A DNA stretch of 42,448 bases, taken from the NCBI GenBank assembly GCA_013205565.1, contig JABMMM010000193.1:1-42448 (forward strand), given 5' to 3'. The translations under genes and the position numbers were made by a program. This document shows positions 15,917 through 25,391 of the stretch, piece after piece; the first letter of the stretch is position 1, and each line of letters starts with the position of its first letter. The stretch is from Alcaligenaceae bacterium (GTDB lineage Bacteria > Pseudomonadota > Gammaproteobacteria > Burkholderiales > Burkholderiaceae_B). Below the pieces are notes generated by a model. The model did not search any database, was not told the DNA's origin, and was given only the letters and a program-made list of their open reading frames with translations.

Positions 15917-15959
15917 GTGTCGCAACGGTGCTGACAAATAAGCGTTGATGAGGCGGTTT

Positions 15960-18128
15960 ATGCACGTGCAAACAAAGTATCAGAATTGTGGGCTGGGCGC
16001 TTGGCTAGCCAGTGTCTGTACGCTCTTTGTTTGGCTTCAGACGCCGGGCTGGGCCCAGTCAGCCGCCTCTGCGTCTTCACCGTCCACTGAGGCCACGGGC
16101 CCCGCTAGATTTGTTTTGCAGGCCGATGGCACCTTAGTGCCGGTGGCCGGCACTCCAGCGGCGACACCCTTGGCGCCTGCGCCTGCGCGAGCCGCCAACG
16201 CACCTTCAACGGCCCCGAACACCGCGGTGCAGGCGGGCCCGTCGATTGCTGACTCAGATTCAACACCTGCCGCGCGCGCGGTGGCTGCAGCACGTAACGC
16301 GATGAACGCCAAGCAGTGGGCACAATTGGCAAGCTTTGTGCCCCAGGCGCGTGGAGACGTGCTTGGCATCTATCCAGAGTACTGGTCGCTGCGCACGCAA
16401 CTGGGTTCAGCCCATCTGCCTGGGGTTCAACAAACCTTGACGGAGTTCATCACTAAAAATAAAACAGCCTACTTGGGTGATCGGCTGAAGGGTGAATGGA
16501 TACTGGCCGCGGCGCGCGCAGGAGATTTTGTGGCAGTGCGCGAGTTGGGTGACGTAATGAATCCGAATCCACAAATCCTTTGTGCGCAACTTGAAGCGCG
16601 CCACATGGGGGGTCAGCGCGCCACTGCCGCCGAAGCGCTTAAAGTCTTTGCGCCCTATGGGACCTGTTTAAAACTGTTTGATCAGTTGGTGGCGGATCGC
16701 GTGTTGGGCCCAGCTGAACTGATGCCTTATTTATACGAGGCAATCGAAAACAACAAGCTACCCGAGGCGCGACGCTATGCGGCCTGGGTCTTTGAGCCGG
16801 CTGATTTAGCAGCCTACGATGCCATGCTTCGTGAGCCCGTGCAGTGGTTAAGTGCTCAAACCGGGCCGCGTTCAAGTGCGCGTAACGATATTGTTGCTGT
16901 GGGACTGGCGCGTGCTGCGCGCGCGGACCTGAGTGCGACCGCAACGAAAGTGAGTGGCACCTGGACCGAGCAATTACCCAAAAAGAATCTGCAATGGGTG
17001 TACGGGCAGATGGGCTTATTGGCCATCATGAATCTTGATAGCCGCGCGTACGGCTGGTATCGCGAAACAGGGGCGTTAGGGCTGTCTGATACCAATAATG
17101 CCTGGCGTATACGGGCGTCTTTGCGGCAGGTAAAAATCGACTGGCCCTGGGTTCTGCAATCGATTGACGCGATGGGGCCAGCACAAAAGGCTGACGCTGC
17201 TTGGGTCTATTGGCGTGCACGGGGCTTGATCGCGACGGGAAAAAAACAAGAGGCTGAAAAGGCCTATGCGTCGATTACTGACCAATTTAATTTTTATGGC
17301 CAGTTAGCTCTCGAGGAGTTGGGGCGTCAGATCGTGGCACCCAATCGGCCTGCACCCGTTACGGCCGAAGAGGTGGCGCAGGCCCGCGCGAACCCCGGCT
17401 TGCAACGTGCGGTCACCTTGTTTAAGCGTGGCTGGCGTGGTGAAGCCGTGCCCGAGTGGAATTTCACCCTGCGCGGCATGAGTGATCGACAACTGATGGC
17501 GGCGGCCGAGGTGGCACGACACGAAAATATTTACGATCGGGTGGTGAATACGTCAGAGCGTACGCAAAAAGAATTTGATTTTTCGCAGCGGTACATTGCA
17601 CCGTTTGAGGGTCGTGTCTCGGCGCAGGCACGGCAAATTAATATTGATCCAGCTTGGGTCTATGGACTGATCCGCCAAGAGTCGCGCTTCATCATGGATG
17701 CGCGCTCGGTAGCAGGCGCTTCGGGTTTGATGCAGTTGATGCCCGCCACGGCGCGTTGGGTGGCTGGCAAAATTGGGATGACGGATTTCACACCTGCGAG
17801 AGTCAATGATTTTGATACGAACACCAAGCTGGGTACGACGTACTTGAGCATGGTGTTATCGGACTTAGGGGGCTCGCAGGTGCTGGCGAGTGCAGGCTAT
17901 AACGCGGGGCCGGGCCGCCCCATGTTGTGGCGCTCAAAGCTTGACGGTAAGGTTGAAGGCGCGATCTTTGCCGAAACCATCCCGTTCAACGAAACGCGCG
18001 ACTATGTCAAAGCAGTAATGTCCAACGCGGTGTATTACGCGGTTCTATTTAGCGGTCAACCGCAGTCGCTCAAACAACGGCTAGGCGAAATTGTGCCTCA
18101 ACCTTATGGGCGCACACCTCTGCCGTGA
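15960..18128 (+). CDS. slt: Soluble lytic murein transglycosylase
   Basis: Periplasmic enzyme that cleaves peptidoglycan between MurNAc and GlcNAc to give anhydro-muropeptides. The ATG at 15960 has GAGG six bases upstream and gives 722 residues. A signal peptide ([18 protein letters not shown]) is followed by an Ala/Pro/Thr-rich linker (about residues 35-95). Then comes a long alpha-helical solenoid like the Slt70 U-domain. The C-terminal SLT domain has the catalytic Glu in IRQESRF, and [13 protein letters not shown] and AGYNAGPGR. Its stop overlaps the cca GTG start by four bases. Confidence 0.95.
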   Translation: MHVQTKYQNCGLGAWLASVCTLFVWLQTPGWAQSAASASSPSTEATGPARFVLQADGTLVPVAGTPAATPLAPAPARAANAPSTAPNTAVQAGPSIADSDSTPAARAVAAARNAMNAKQWAQLASFVPQARGDVLGIYPEYWSLRTQLGSAHLPGVQQTLTEFITKNKTAYLGDRLKGEWILAAARAGDFVAVRELGDVMNPNPQILCAQLEARHMGGQRATAAEALKVFAPYGTCLKLFDQLVADRVLGPAELMPYLYEAIENNKLPEARRYAAWVFEPADLAAYDAMLREPVQWLSAQTGPRSSARNDIVAVGLARAARADLSATATKVSGTWTEQLPKKNLQWVYGQMGLLAIMNLDSRAYGWYRETGALGLSDTNNAWRIRASLRQVKIDWPWVLQSIDAMGPAQKADAAWVYWRARGLIATGKKQEAEKAYASITDQFNFYGQLALEELGRQIVAPNRPAPVTAEEVAQARANPGLQRAVTLFKRGWRGEAVPEWNFTLRGMSDRQLMAAAEVARHENIYDRVVNTSERTQKEFDFSQRYIAPFEGRVSAQARQINIDPAWVYGLIRQESRFIMDARSVAGASGLMQLMPATARWVAGKIGMTDFTPARVNDFDTNTKLGTTYLSMVLSDLGGSQVLASAGYNAGPGRPMLWRSKLDGKVEGAIFAETIPFNETRDYVKAVMSNAVYYAVLFSGQPQSLKQRLGEIVPQPYGRTPLP

Positions 18129-19231
18129 GTGCTGATCACGCGACCGAAAGTTTAAAAATTTATATCGTCGGTGGTGCGGTACGTGATGCCTTGCTTGGTC
18201 TGCCCGCGGGCGATCGCGACTGGGTGGTCGTTGGAGCCACCCCTGAAATCATGGTGGCCCGGGGGTTTATCCCGGTGGGGGGCGATTTTCCGGTGTTCTT
18301 GCACCCAGTCACCAAAGAAGAATACGCACTGGCCCGTACCGAACGTAAGTCGGGCCGAGGCTATAAAGGTTTTACGTTTTACACCGGCGCTGAAGTTACG
18401 TTAGAAGAGGATCTCAACCGTCGTGACTTAACTGTCAACGCGATTGCACAATCGATGGCTGGCGAGTTGGTGGATCCGCTGAATGGTGTGCAAGACTTAC
18501 GCGCGAAAATCTTGCGACACGTCGGGCCTGCGTTTGAAGAAGACCCCGTACGGATTTTGCGACTGGCGCGGTTTATGGCGCGCTTCACTGAGTTTGCCGT
18601 GGCGCCAGAGACCCTTGTGCTTTGCCACAAAATGGTTGCCTCGGGCGAGGTCGATGCGTTGGTACCAGAGCGTGTTTGGCAAGAGCTGTCGCGCGGCTTA
18701 ATGTCTGAGCAACCCTCGCGGATGCTGGGGCTCTTGGCTGAAGTTGGCGCAGCGAGCCGAATCATGCCTGAGCTGGTACTCAGCTCGCGCGTAAAAGAAT
18801 TAGCGGATCGGGTCGCACAACAAGGCTTGCCGTTAGCGTCGCGGTACGCGGTGTCATGCCTCGAGACCCGTGAGCTCAAAGCACTTGCGATACGGTTGCG
18901 TGTGCCGTCAGAGTGCGCCGATATGGCACGCTTGTTGCCGCTCGTGTTGGCTGCGCTGTTGCAGTTAAAGGATGCAGAGCATGCAGACGCGGTATTGTCG
19001 TTATTTGAAACGTGTGACGCGTTACGAAAGCCTGAACGTTTTGAGGCGTTACTACAAACAGCAGGTTGTGTCGATGAGGTGGTAAGCGTTGCGCGCGAGG
19101 CCTGGCAATCTTGGTTGCAAGTCGTATTGACGGTCGACGCCGGCGCCGCCGCGCGTTCGGCGAGTGCGCCGGATCAGATCAAACAACGCGTGCGCGCTGC
19201 ACGCTTAGCGGCGTTGCAAAAAGCGCCCTAA
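18125..19231 (+). CDS. cca: CCA tRNA nucleotidyltransferase without HD motif
   Basis: Class II nucleotidyltransferase that builds or repairs the 3' CCA end of t[13 protein letters not shown] is at residues 16-25 and the metal-binding DRDW (Asp-x-Asp) just after. The [10 protein letters not shown] motif and the [12 protein letters not shown] neck helix follow. The start is GTG in a GTGA overlap with slt. At 368 residues it is shorter than E. coli Cca (412). The region after MPEL that holds the HD phosphohydrolase motif in E. coli is absent, so the extra phosphatase activities are not expected. The catalytic part is intact. Confidence 0.94.
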   Translation: MSADHATESLKIYIVGGAVRDALLGLPAGDRDWVVVGATPEIMVARGFIPVGGDFPVFLHPVTKEEYALARTERKSGRGYKGFTFYTGAEVTLEEDLNRRDLTVNAIAQSMAGELVDPLNGVQDLRAKILRHVGPAFEEDPVRILRLARFMARFTEFAVAPETLVLCHKMVASGEVDALVPERVWQELSRGLMSEQPSRMLGLLAEVGAASRIMPELVLSSRVKELADRVAQQGLPLASRYAVSCLETRELKALAIRLRVPSECADMARLLPLVLAALLQLKDAEHADAVLSLFETCDALRKPERFEALLQTAGCVDEVVSVAREAWQSWLQVVLTVDAGAAARSASAPDQIKQRVRAARLAALQKAP

Positions 19232-19293
19232 TCGACCGCGCTTAGGTAGTTCGTAGTTCGAAACTTTAAAAGCAAGGGTGAAGGGACTTAAAG

Positions 19294-19365
19294 ATGTCTA
19301 GCAATAACCGTCTATTCTGCCAGACACTCGGTTGCACGGGCCTCACCCTTGGTGGCTCGGAGTGA
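19294..19365 (+). CDS. Possible 23-residue ORF upstream of ung
   Basis: ATG preceded by AGGGA at a good distance, encoding a short peptide with two Cys (CQTLGC) and ending 28 nt before the ung ATG. No family is recognised. The region also contains an inverted repeat CAAGGGTGA (19273-19281) / TCACCCTTG (19343-19351), so it may instead be structured leader RNA. Confidence 0.25.
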   Translation: MSSNNRLFCQTLGCTGLTLGGSE

Positions 19366-19393
19366 TTCACCTTGGTTGCCAGATTAAGTGCCG

Positions 19394-20152
19394 ATGACTT
19401 CTCAGACACACTTGCGTTCTAATCGTTTAACGCAAGCGGACTTATCCACGCAGCTCAGCCTGCTGGCGCCAGCTTGGCAGGCCGTGTTGCGCACAAGCGA
19501 GGTAAAAGGCGCACTTGACGGCTTGTCTGCAATGCTCGCGCAACGGTTGCGAAGCGAAGCCGTCATTTATCCCGCGCAACCTTTTCGGGCGCTGGAGTCT
19601 TTAACGCCTGACGCTGTTCGCGTGGTGATCTTGGGCCAGGATCCCTATCACGGTGCGGGGCAAGCTCACGGGTTGGCGTTTTCTGTGCCGGATGGCGTGG
19701 CGTGCCCGCCCAGTCTGCGCAATATCCTCGCTGAGATCGAGCTTGAATACCCCGATGACCCAGCGCAATTGGTTCTCAAACCCATGGCGGATAGTAATGA
19801 TTTATCGCGTTGGGTGCGGCAAGGCGTTTTACTGTTAAACACCGCTCTGACAGTCGAAGACGGACAGCCCGCCTCGCATGCCAAAAAAGGGTGGGAGACT
19901 GTGACCGACGCGTTAATCCAAACGGTGGCAAAAGATCCAAATCCTAAGGTATTTATGCTGTGGGGCGCGCATGCGCAAACCAAGCAAGACTTGCTGGCCA
20001 GTCAGCCTCAGCACCTGATTTTGACCTGCAACCACCCCTCACCTCTGTCGGCGCGCCGAGGCGCACAGCCCTTTATTGGCTGCGGTCATTTCAAAACCGC
20101 TAATGCGTGGTTATTACAACAAAACTTGCAAGTAATTGACTGGAAAGCATAA
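19394..20152 (+). CDS. ung: Uracil-DNA glycosylase, family 1
   Basis: Excises uracil from DNA as the first step of base-excision repair. The water-activating motif GQDPYHG, the uracil-binding LLLNTALTVE and the leucine-loop HPSPLSA are all present. 252 residues from the ATG at 19394. A GTG two codons upstream is possible but lacks a better ribosome-binding site. Full length. It stands between cca and rhlE with its own upstream region of about 160 bp. Confidence 0.96.
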   Translation: MTSQTHLRSNRLTQADLSTQLSLLAPAWQAVLRTSEVKGALDGLSAMLAQRLRSEAVIYPAQPFRALESLTPDAVRVVILGQDPYHGAGQAHGLAFSVPDGVACPPSLRNILAEIELEYPDDPAQLVLKPMADSNDLSRWVRQGVLLLNTALTVEDGQPASHAKKGWETVTDALIQTVAKDPNPKVFMLWGAHAQTKQDLLASQPQHLILTCNHPSPLSARRGAQPFIGCGHFKTANAWLLQQNLQVIDWKA

Positions 20153-20169
20153 TTATCCGCACTAAAGGG

Positions 20170-20198
20170 TTTACCCCGACTGAAAACTAGGGTAGTAT
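20170..20198 (+). promoter_or_regulatory. Candidate rhlE promoter
   Basis: TTTACC (20170-20175) and TAGTAT (20193-20198) are separated by 17 bp. Transcription would start near 20205, leaving a leader of about 234 nt. Confidence 0.5.
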
Positions 20199-20301
20199 TC
20201 GGTCACTGCAAAAAAGATGTCGCAGCTGCTGGCGAGTAAAGCTCAGCCAGGTAATACACATCATCGATTTCTGACCTCCTTTCCTTTCGTGGGCAGCAAG
20301 T

Positions 20302-20426
20302 GTGATCCAGATAGAGGGATCACCAGCCCAGACGTTCGGTTGAATCGGTCGGCACGATGCTCGATTCAACCGACTACCGCCGGTCTACCAATTCTCCGGG
20401 CTGCGTCACATGGCCACTATCTGGCC
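20302..20426 (+). promoter_or_regulatory. Hairpin-rich 5' leader of rhlE
   Basis: Three hairpins are visible: GTGATCC/GGATCAC (20302-20308/20317-20323), an 11-bp perfect stem TCGGTTGAATC/GATTCAACCGA (20336-20346/20363-20373) with a 16-nt loop, and GGCCA/TGGCC (20412-20416/20422-20426) just before the Shine-Dalgarno sequence. None is followed by a T run, so they are not terminators. The leader is open in the rhlE frame from an ATG at 20217, but the residues are unlike any helicase N-terminus. Regulation by temperature or by RhlE itself is conceivable but not shown. Confidence 0.55.
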
Positions 20427-20438
20427 TCTAGGAAAGTC

Positions 20439-22229
20439 ATGTCCTTCGATTCGTTAGGGCTCGCGCCCGCTTTACTCTCTTCAATTGAACGTACGGGTTT
20501 TACAACCCCTACACCTGTGCAAATGGCAGCGATTCCTCCTGCCATGGCTGGCTCTGACTTAATGGTCTCGTCGCAAACCGGTAGCGGTAAAACAGCAGCC
20601 TTTATGCTGCCAGCGCTACACCGCATCGCACAAAAATCCGCCAATAAAGGCCGTGGTGTGCAGGTATTGGTGTTGACCCCCACTCGCGAACTCGCCTTGC
20701 AAGTTAGCGAAGCCACCGCCGCTTACGGCAGCAATCTTGATGATCTACGCGTCGCAACCGTTGTGGGCGGCATGCCTTATGGCGCGCAACTTAAAGCCTT
20801 ATCACGTCGTGTTGACGTCTTAGTCGCAACCCCTGGCCGTTTGCTTGATCACTTGCAAGCCCGTCGCGTTGACCTGTCAACTGTGCACACCCTGGTACTT
20901 GACGAAGCCGATCGCATGCTAGATATGGGCTTTATCGACGACATCAATACGATTGTTGATCGCACCCCCCAAGATCGCCAAACTTTACTGTTCTCGGCTA
21001 CGCTTGATGGCACGGTGGCAAAATTAGCGGCACGTATGATGCGCGATCCACAGCGCATTGAACTGGCCTCGCAGTCAGATCGCCACGCTAACATCACGCA
21101 AACACTTTTGTATGCAGATGATGCCGGCCATAAGCTGCGCTTGCTTGACCACATTTTGCGCGATGCTGCCATGGGTCAGGCGATTGTTTTTACCGCGACC
21201 AAACGCGGTGCCGATGACCTCGCCGAGCACCTGGCTGACGCGGGCTTTTCAGTGATGGCTTTGCATGGTGATATGAATCAGCGCCAGCGTTCACGCACCT
21301 TGACTGAAGTGCAAGATGGCCGGGTACGTGTCTTGGTTGCCACCGATGTTGCCGCACGCGGTATTGACGTGCAAGCCATTAGTCACGCCATTAATTACGA
21401 TCTGCCGATGCAGCCTGAAGATTATGTGCATCGTATCGGCCGTACTGGCCGTGCCGGGCGCGATGGTTTGGCTTATACCTTGGCCGTGCATGGCGAGCGT
21501 CATAAAGTGCGCCGTATCGAGCACTTCATTGGCCACCAAATCCCTTCAGAAGTGATTGCAGGCCTCGAGCCACAACGCACACCAAGCGCGCGCCCCGAAG
21601 GCGCTGGCCGTGGTGCGGGTGGTAAAAAGGGCGGGCGTTTTAGCAACGACCGTAGTTCGGCTCCGAGCGGTGGTGGTTACGCCGGTCGCGAGGCGCGCCC
21701 CTATGCTCCACGCGGCGACAAGCCGTTTGCCGACCGTGGTGAGCGTAGCTTTGCTCCACGTGGCGACAAGCCCTTCGCGCCTCGCGGTGACAAGCCCTTT
21801 GCCCCACGTGATAAGCCGTTTGCTGATCGCGGTGAAAAATCTTTTGCCCCACGTGGTGACAAGCCCTTTGCCCCGCGCGGTGAAAAATCATACGCACCAC
21901 GCGGTGAAAAATCGTATGGCGATCGTAGCTACGCCCCACGCGGTGATCAACCTCATGCCGCACGTAGCGAAAATCCTTACGCCAACGCGCGCACCGAGCC
22001 ACGTTCGTTTGAACCCCGCACTGACCGCGGCGCCTCAGATCGCCCTGCTTATGCTGGTAAGCCCGCTCGCCCAGCGCGCGACTTTGCGCCACGTGCTGCA
22101 GCACCCAGCGGCAAAACGTTTGCTCCACGCGGTGACAGCCCAGCACGTGCGGGTGCCCCGCGTCCAGGCGCACCGCGTGCCGCAACGGGTGCACGCCGTG
22201 GCTTTACCTTTGACGGCGGTCGCCGTTAA
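20439..22229 (+). CDS. rhlE: DEAD-box RNA helicase RhlE with a long basic repeat tail
   Basis: ATP-dependent RNA helicase acting in ribosome assembly and RNA turnover. The ATG at 20439 has AGGA five bases upstream and gives 596 residues beginning MSFDSLGL. Motifs in order: Q-motif region TTPTPVQ, Walker A SQTGSGKT, PTRELALQ, TPGRLLD, DEAD in LDEADRMLDMGF, SAT in LFSATL, then ATDVAARGID and HRIGRTGRAG. From about residue 390 on, the tail is Arg/Gly/Pro-rich with a run of degenerate FAPRGDKP octads, likely disordered and RNA-binding. A strong terminator follows. Confidence 0.95.
   Translation: MSFDSLGLAPALLSSIERTGFTTPTPVQMAAIPPAMAGSDLMVSSQTGSGKTAAFMLPALHRIAQKSANKGRGVQVLVLTPTRELALQVSEATAAYGSNLDDLRVATVVGGMPYGAQLKALSRRVDVLVATPGRLLDHLQARRVDLSTVHTLVLDEADRMLDMGFIDDINTIVDRTPQDRQTLLFSATLDGTVAKLAARMMRDPQRIELASQSDRHANITQTLLYADDAGHKLRLLDHILRDAAMGQAIVFTATKRGADDLAEHLADAGFSVMALHGDMNQRQRSRTLTEVQDGRVRVLVATDVAARGIDVQAISHAINYDLPMQPEDYVHRIGRTGRAGRDGLAYTLAVHGERHKVRRIEHFIGHQIPSEVIAGLEPQRTPSARPEGAGRGAGGKKGGRFSNDRSSAPSGGGYAGREARPYAPRGDKPFADRGERSFAPRGDKPFAPRGDKPFAPRDKPFADRGEKSFAPRGDKPFAPRGEKSYAPRGEKSYGDRSYAPRGDQPHAARSENPYANARTEPRSFEPRTDRGASDRPAYAGKPARPARDFAPRAAAPSGKTFAPRGDSPARAGAPRPGAPRAATGARRGFTFDGGRR
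21704..21953 (+). repeat. Coding tandem repeats in the rhlE tail
   Basis: About ten degenerate 24-bp units encode [FY]APRG[DE]K[PS], interrupted by ADRGE variants. Several units are nearly identical at DNA level (for example GGTGACAAGCCCTTTGCC). They keep the reading frame, so copy-number change would alter tail length without a frameshift. Confidence 0.85.
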
Positions 22230-22273
22230 GTCGTAGACACGCAGTGCCTGCCGAGACCTCAATCCCGGTAAGC

Positions 22274-22316
22274 GCGCTGACGCGCTGGCGCATAGCCAAC
22301 GCGTCAGCGCTTTTTT
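22274..22316 (+). terminator. Intrinsic terminator after rhlE, inside the likely 5' part of the next gene
   Basis: GCGCTGACGCG (22274-22284) pairs perfectly with CGCGTCAGCGC (22300-22310), TGGC/GCCA extends the stem inside after one mismatch, and TTTTTT follows at 22311-22316. It begins 45 nt after the rhlE stop. The same bases read in the methyltransferase frame encode residues that look like its conserved N-terminus. Confidence 0.93.
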
Positions 22317-22347
22317 ACGTGCGCGGATCCAAGAGCAGGGTGGCTGG

Positions 22348-23478
22348 ATGCCCTTCAGTCAATGGATGCATCATGTGCTGTATGCACCAGGGCTTGGCTA
22401 TTATGCAGCGGGCAGCGTCAAGCTTGCCGAAGCGACTGTGGCGTCGCAACCGCGCGAAAGCCAAAGCGACGCTAATGACAGCAACAGCAACAGCAATCCT
22501 CGCGGCGCGATCAGCGGAGATTTCGTCACAGCGCCACAACTGACGCCGTTGTTTGGCTACACGCTGGCGCGTCAAGTACTTGAAGTCTTGCAACAAGCCG
22601 ATTCAACCGACATCCTTGAGTTTGGCGCTGGTAGCGGCGCACTAGCGCACAGTGTATTAAGTGCGTTAGATTCGCTAGGCGTGACCGCCAACTATTTCAT
22701 ACTTGAAGTGTCTGCCGACTTGAAACTCAGGCAGCAGCAGTTGCTCGCCCCGTGGGGCAAAAGAGTGGTCTGGTTAGACCAAACCCCGTCACAGTTCACT
22801 GGCTGCATTCTCGCCAACGAAGTGCTTGACGCGATGCCGGTCGAGCTCTTTACCTGGTCAGAGCACGAAGATCAAGTATTGCAACGCGGCGTGGTATCTG
22901 ATGGCGAGGGCTTTCAATATCAAGATCGCCCAGCACCCAAAGCGCTTGAGCAAGCGGTGCGCGCGCGCATGCCCTACCTAACAGGCTATCGCTCTGAAAT
23001 AAATTTGCAGGCAGAAGCCTGGGTGCGCGATCTAGCCACCTGGCTGACTAAGGGCGCGGCCTTATTAATTGATTATGGGTTTCCGCGCCACGAGTTTTTT
23101 CATCCTCAGCGTCAACGTGGCACCTTGATGTGCCATATTCAACACCGTGCACACGATGATGCGTTTTTAGCGCCAGGCTTGCAAGATATCACCGCGCATG
23201 TGGATTTCACCGCCATCGCCGACACGGCGTTTACGGCGGGCCTTGAGGTGCTGGGCTACACGTCGCAGTCTAGGTTTTTATTGAATAGTGGTTTGCCAGA
23301 CTTATTAAACAAGCTTGATCAAACAGACGTCAAGGCGCTTGCACAGACCCACGGTGCAGTGCAAAAGCTGCTGTCTGAAGCCGAGATGGGTGAACTCTTC
23401 AAAGTGATGGCGTTAAGTCGAGGCCTTGACCAGACCTTGTCGGGCTTTAGCCGCGGCGACCGAAGCGCGCAACTTTGA
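22348..23478 (+). CDS. MidA/NDUFAF7-type class I SAM-dependent methyltransferase (COG1565, DUF185)
   Basis: Family of protein arginine methyltransferase-like enzymes; mitochondrial NDUFAF7 methylates a complex I subunit, while bacterial roles are not settled. The family core is clear: MPFSQWM, LYAPGLGYYA, SGDFVTAPQLTPLFG, the SAM motif LEFGAGSGAL, and ANEVLDAMPVE. A variable Ser/Asn-rich insert sits at about residues 35-52. The first ATG is at 22348, but the reading frame is open upstream to 22237 and encodes residues (DALAHSQRV, then EQGGW) that normally belong to the family N-terminus. No ATG, GTG or TTG starts that extension in frame. A GTG at 22244 lies in another frame, so the true start may involve a frameshift or a rare start codon. 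Confidence 0.88.
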   Translation: MPFSQWMHHVLYAPGLGYYAAGSVKLAEATVASQPRESQSDANDSNSNSNPRGAISGDFVTAPQLTPLFGYTLARQVLEVLQQADSTDILEFGAGSGALAHSVLSALDSLGVTANYFILEVSADLKLRQQQLLAPWGKRVVWLDQTPSQFTGCILANEVLDAMPVELFTWSEHEDQVLQRGVVSDGEGFQYQDRPAPKALEQAVRARMPYLTGYRSEINLQAEAWVRDLATWLTKGAALLIDYGFPRHEFFHPQRQRGTLMCHIQHRAHDDAFLAPGLQDITAHVDFTAIADTAFTAGLEVLGYTSQSRFLLNSGLPDLLNKLDQTDVKALAQTHGAVQKLLSEAEMGELFKVMALSRGLDQTLSGFSRGDRSAQL

Positions 23479-23550
23479 GCAGAGTGCGTCTTCGAAATCA
23501 ACTTCAGATCCAAAAAAGATAGCGCTAGCAATGTAGAAGCCCAAGCGAAA

Positions 23551-23569
23551 CGCAAACGTGACGTTTGCG
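23551..23569 (-). terminator. Short palindromic hairpin at the end of the trp operon
   Basis: The plus-strand palindrome CGCAAACGTGACGTTTGCG is followed on the minus strand by TTT. It lies 8 nt after the trpC stop, between convergent genes, and is a weak terminator candidate for the trp operon. Confidence 0.45.
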
Positions 23570-23577
23570 GGTACGGG

Positions 23578-24366
23578 TTACGCAAACAATCGCGCCAACT
23601 CAACGCCAGGCTCGGGCGCGCGCATAAACGCTTCGCCCACCAAAAAGGCTTGTACGTCGTGTGCGCGCATGCGTTGTACATCGGCGGGGCTTAAGATCCC
23701 GCTTTCGGTGACGACGCGCTTACCCGCCGGGATACGACCCAACAGATCAAGTGTGTTTTGAAGCGATGTTTCAAACGTGCGTAAATTGCGATTGTTGATT
23801 CCCAGTAACGAGGTATTTAAATCAAGCGCGATCTCAAGCTCTTGGGCATCGTGTACTTCAACCAGTACATCCATGCCAAGCTCAAAGGCGCAGGCTTCAA
23901 ATTCGCTAAGCTGCGTAGCCGTCAAGGCCGAAACAATCAACAAAATACAATCAGCCCCCATGGCACGCGCAGCGATGATTTGATAAGGATCAACCATAAA
24001 GTCTTTGCGCAAAACTGGCAAATTGCAGGCTGCACGCGCTTGGCGTAAGTAGTCGTCGGCACCTTGAAAAAACTGTTCGTCAGTTAATACTGATAAACAA
24101 GCAGCGCCGTGCGCGGCATAAGAGGCTGCGATTTCAGCAGGTTGAAAATTTTCACGCAAAATACCTTTTGAGGGCGAAGCCTTTTTAATCTCGGCAATCA
24201 CACCCGCGTGTCCGTTCTCGATTTTTGTTTCAAGCGCCTGCGCAAAACCGCGAATATCGTGACGTGCTTTAGCCGCGACAAGCAGGCTGGCTTCACTATG
24301 CAGCGCACGCGCCGCGTTGACCTCTTGTGCTTTGACGGCCAGAATTTTGTTGAGGATATCGCTCAT
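23578..24366 (-). CDS. trpC: Indole-3-glycerol phosphate synthase
   Basis: Fourth enzyme of tryptophan synthesis as ordered here; closes the indole ring from carboxyphenylaminodeoxyribulose phosphate. A TIM barrel of 262 residues. Key motifs are [12 protein letters not shown] (catalytic Lys), [27 protein letters not shown] and VTESGI. Monofunctional, without the TrpF fusion of enterobacteria. The ATG overlaps the trpD stop by four bases (ATGA). Last gene of the unit; trpF, trpB and trpA are not in the window. Confidence 0.97.
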   Translation of the reverse strand: MSDILNKILAVKAQEVNAARALHSEASLLVAAKARHDIRGFAQALETKIENGHAGVIAEIKKASPSKGILRENFQPAEIAASYAAHGAACLSVLTDEQFFQGADDYLRQARAACNLPVLRKDFMVDPYQIIAARAMGADCILLIVSALTATQLSEFEACAFELGMDVLVEVHDAQELEIALDLNTSLLGINNRNLRTFETSLQNTLDLLGRIPAGKRVVTESGILSPADVQRMRAHDVQAFLVGEAFMRAPEPGVELARLFA

Positions 24367-25391
24367 GCTGCAAACTTTTTAGTTTTGGCACAAAAGGCGT
24401 CGAGTTTTGCGCGTGCCGCACCGCTTGCAATCGCTTCGAACGCTATCTTGATACCTTGTTGAATTGAGGTGGCATGGTTGCCAACGTAAATCGCTAAGCC
24501 CGCATTAAACGCGACAATGTCACGCGCCGTACTTGGCTTGTTGGTGAGGGCCTCAAGCACACGGTCGCGCGACTCTTCTTTGCTTGACACGCGAATGCTG
24601 CGGTTTGACACCATGGTCAGGCCAAAATCCTCTGGATGGATCTCATACTCAGAAATCACGCCGTCTTTGAGTTCGCCTACCAGGGTACCTGCGCCTAGGG
24701 AGGCCTCATCCAAACCATCTTTGCCATGCACAATCATCACGTGTTTAGAGCCAAGCAATTGCAAAACGCGCACCTGTATGCCGACCAAGTCAGAATGAAA
24801 CACCCCCATCAATTGATTGCCCGCGCCTGCGGGGTTCGTTAACGGTCCAAGGATATTAAAAATGGTGCGCACACCAAGCTCTTTGCGTACCGGCGCAATG
24901 TTTTTCATGGCGCCGTGATGGGCTTGTGCAAACATAAAGCCAATGCCGATCTCTTCAATGCACTCGGCGATTTGTGGAGGCGTGAGCGCCAAATTGGCAC
25001 CTAAGGCTTCAAGCACATCTGCACTGCCAGATGATGATGAAGCGCTGCGCCCACCGTGTTTGGCAATCGGTACGCCGGCCGCAGCCGCAACGAACATCGC
25101 GGTCGTTGAGATATTGAACGTGCTACTGCCATCGCCACCGGTGCCACACATGTCGACCATATCCTGAGGGTTGGCAACATGCACGGGTGTGGCAAACTCG
25201 CGCATCACTTGCGCGGCTGCGGTGATTTCGCCAACGGTCTCTTTTTTAACGCGCAGGCCCATTAAGAGCGCTGCTGCAATCGCGGGCGACATTTCGCCGC
25301 GCATCAACATACGCATCAAGTGCAGCATCTCATCATGAAAAATCTCGCGGTGCTCGATACAGCGATGTAGTGCTTCGTTCGGGGTAATCAT
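24363..25391 (-). CDS. trpD: Anthranilate phosphoribosyltransferase
   Basis: Joins anthranilate to PRPP. 342 residues of the class IV phosphoribosyltransferase fold. The PRPP-binding [15 protein letters not shown] and the [15 protein letters not shown] loop are intact, and the helical N-terminal domain precedes them. It overlaps trpG and trpC by four bases each, which points to tight translational coupling. Standalone TrpD, not fused to TrpG. Confidence 0.97.
   Translation of the reverse strand: MITPNEALHRCIEHREIFHDEMLHLMRMLMRGEMSPAIAAALLMGLRVKKETVGEITAAAQVMREFATPVHVANPQDMVDMCGTGGDGSSTFNISTTAMFVAAAAGVPIAKHGGRSASSSSGSADVLEALGANLALTPPQIAECIEEIGIGFMFAQAHHGAMKNIAPVRKELGVRTIFNILGPLTNPAGAGNQLMGVFHSDLVGIQVRVLQLLGSKHVMIVHGKDGLDEASLGAGTLVGELKDGVISEYEIHPEDFGLTMVSNRSIRVSSKEESRDRVLEALTNKPSTARDIVAFNAGLAIYVGNHATSIQQGIKIAFEAIASGAARAKLDAFCAKTKKFAA

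Noticed and set aside
21704-21953. Regular repeats as a CRISPR array
   Set aside because: Units are contiguous, in frame and coding; there are no unique spacers.
21556-22236. A 226-codon open frame on the plus strand overlapping the rhlE tail
   Set aside because: It is a shadow of the repetitive rhlE coding sequence, rich in His, Val and Arg with no family features, while the rhlE frame carries the conserved helicase.
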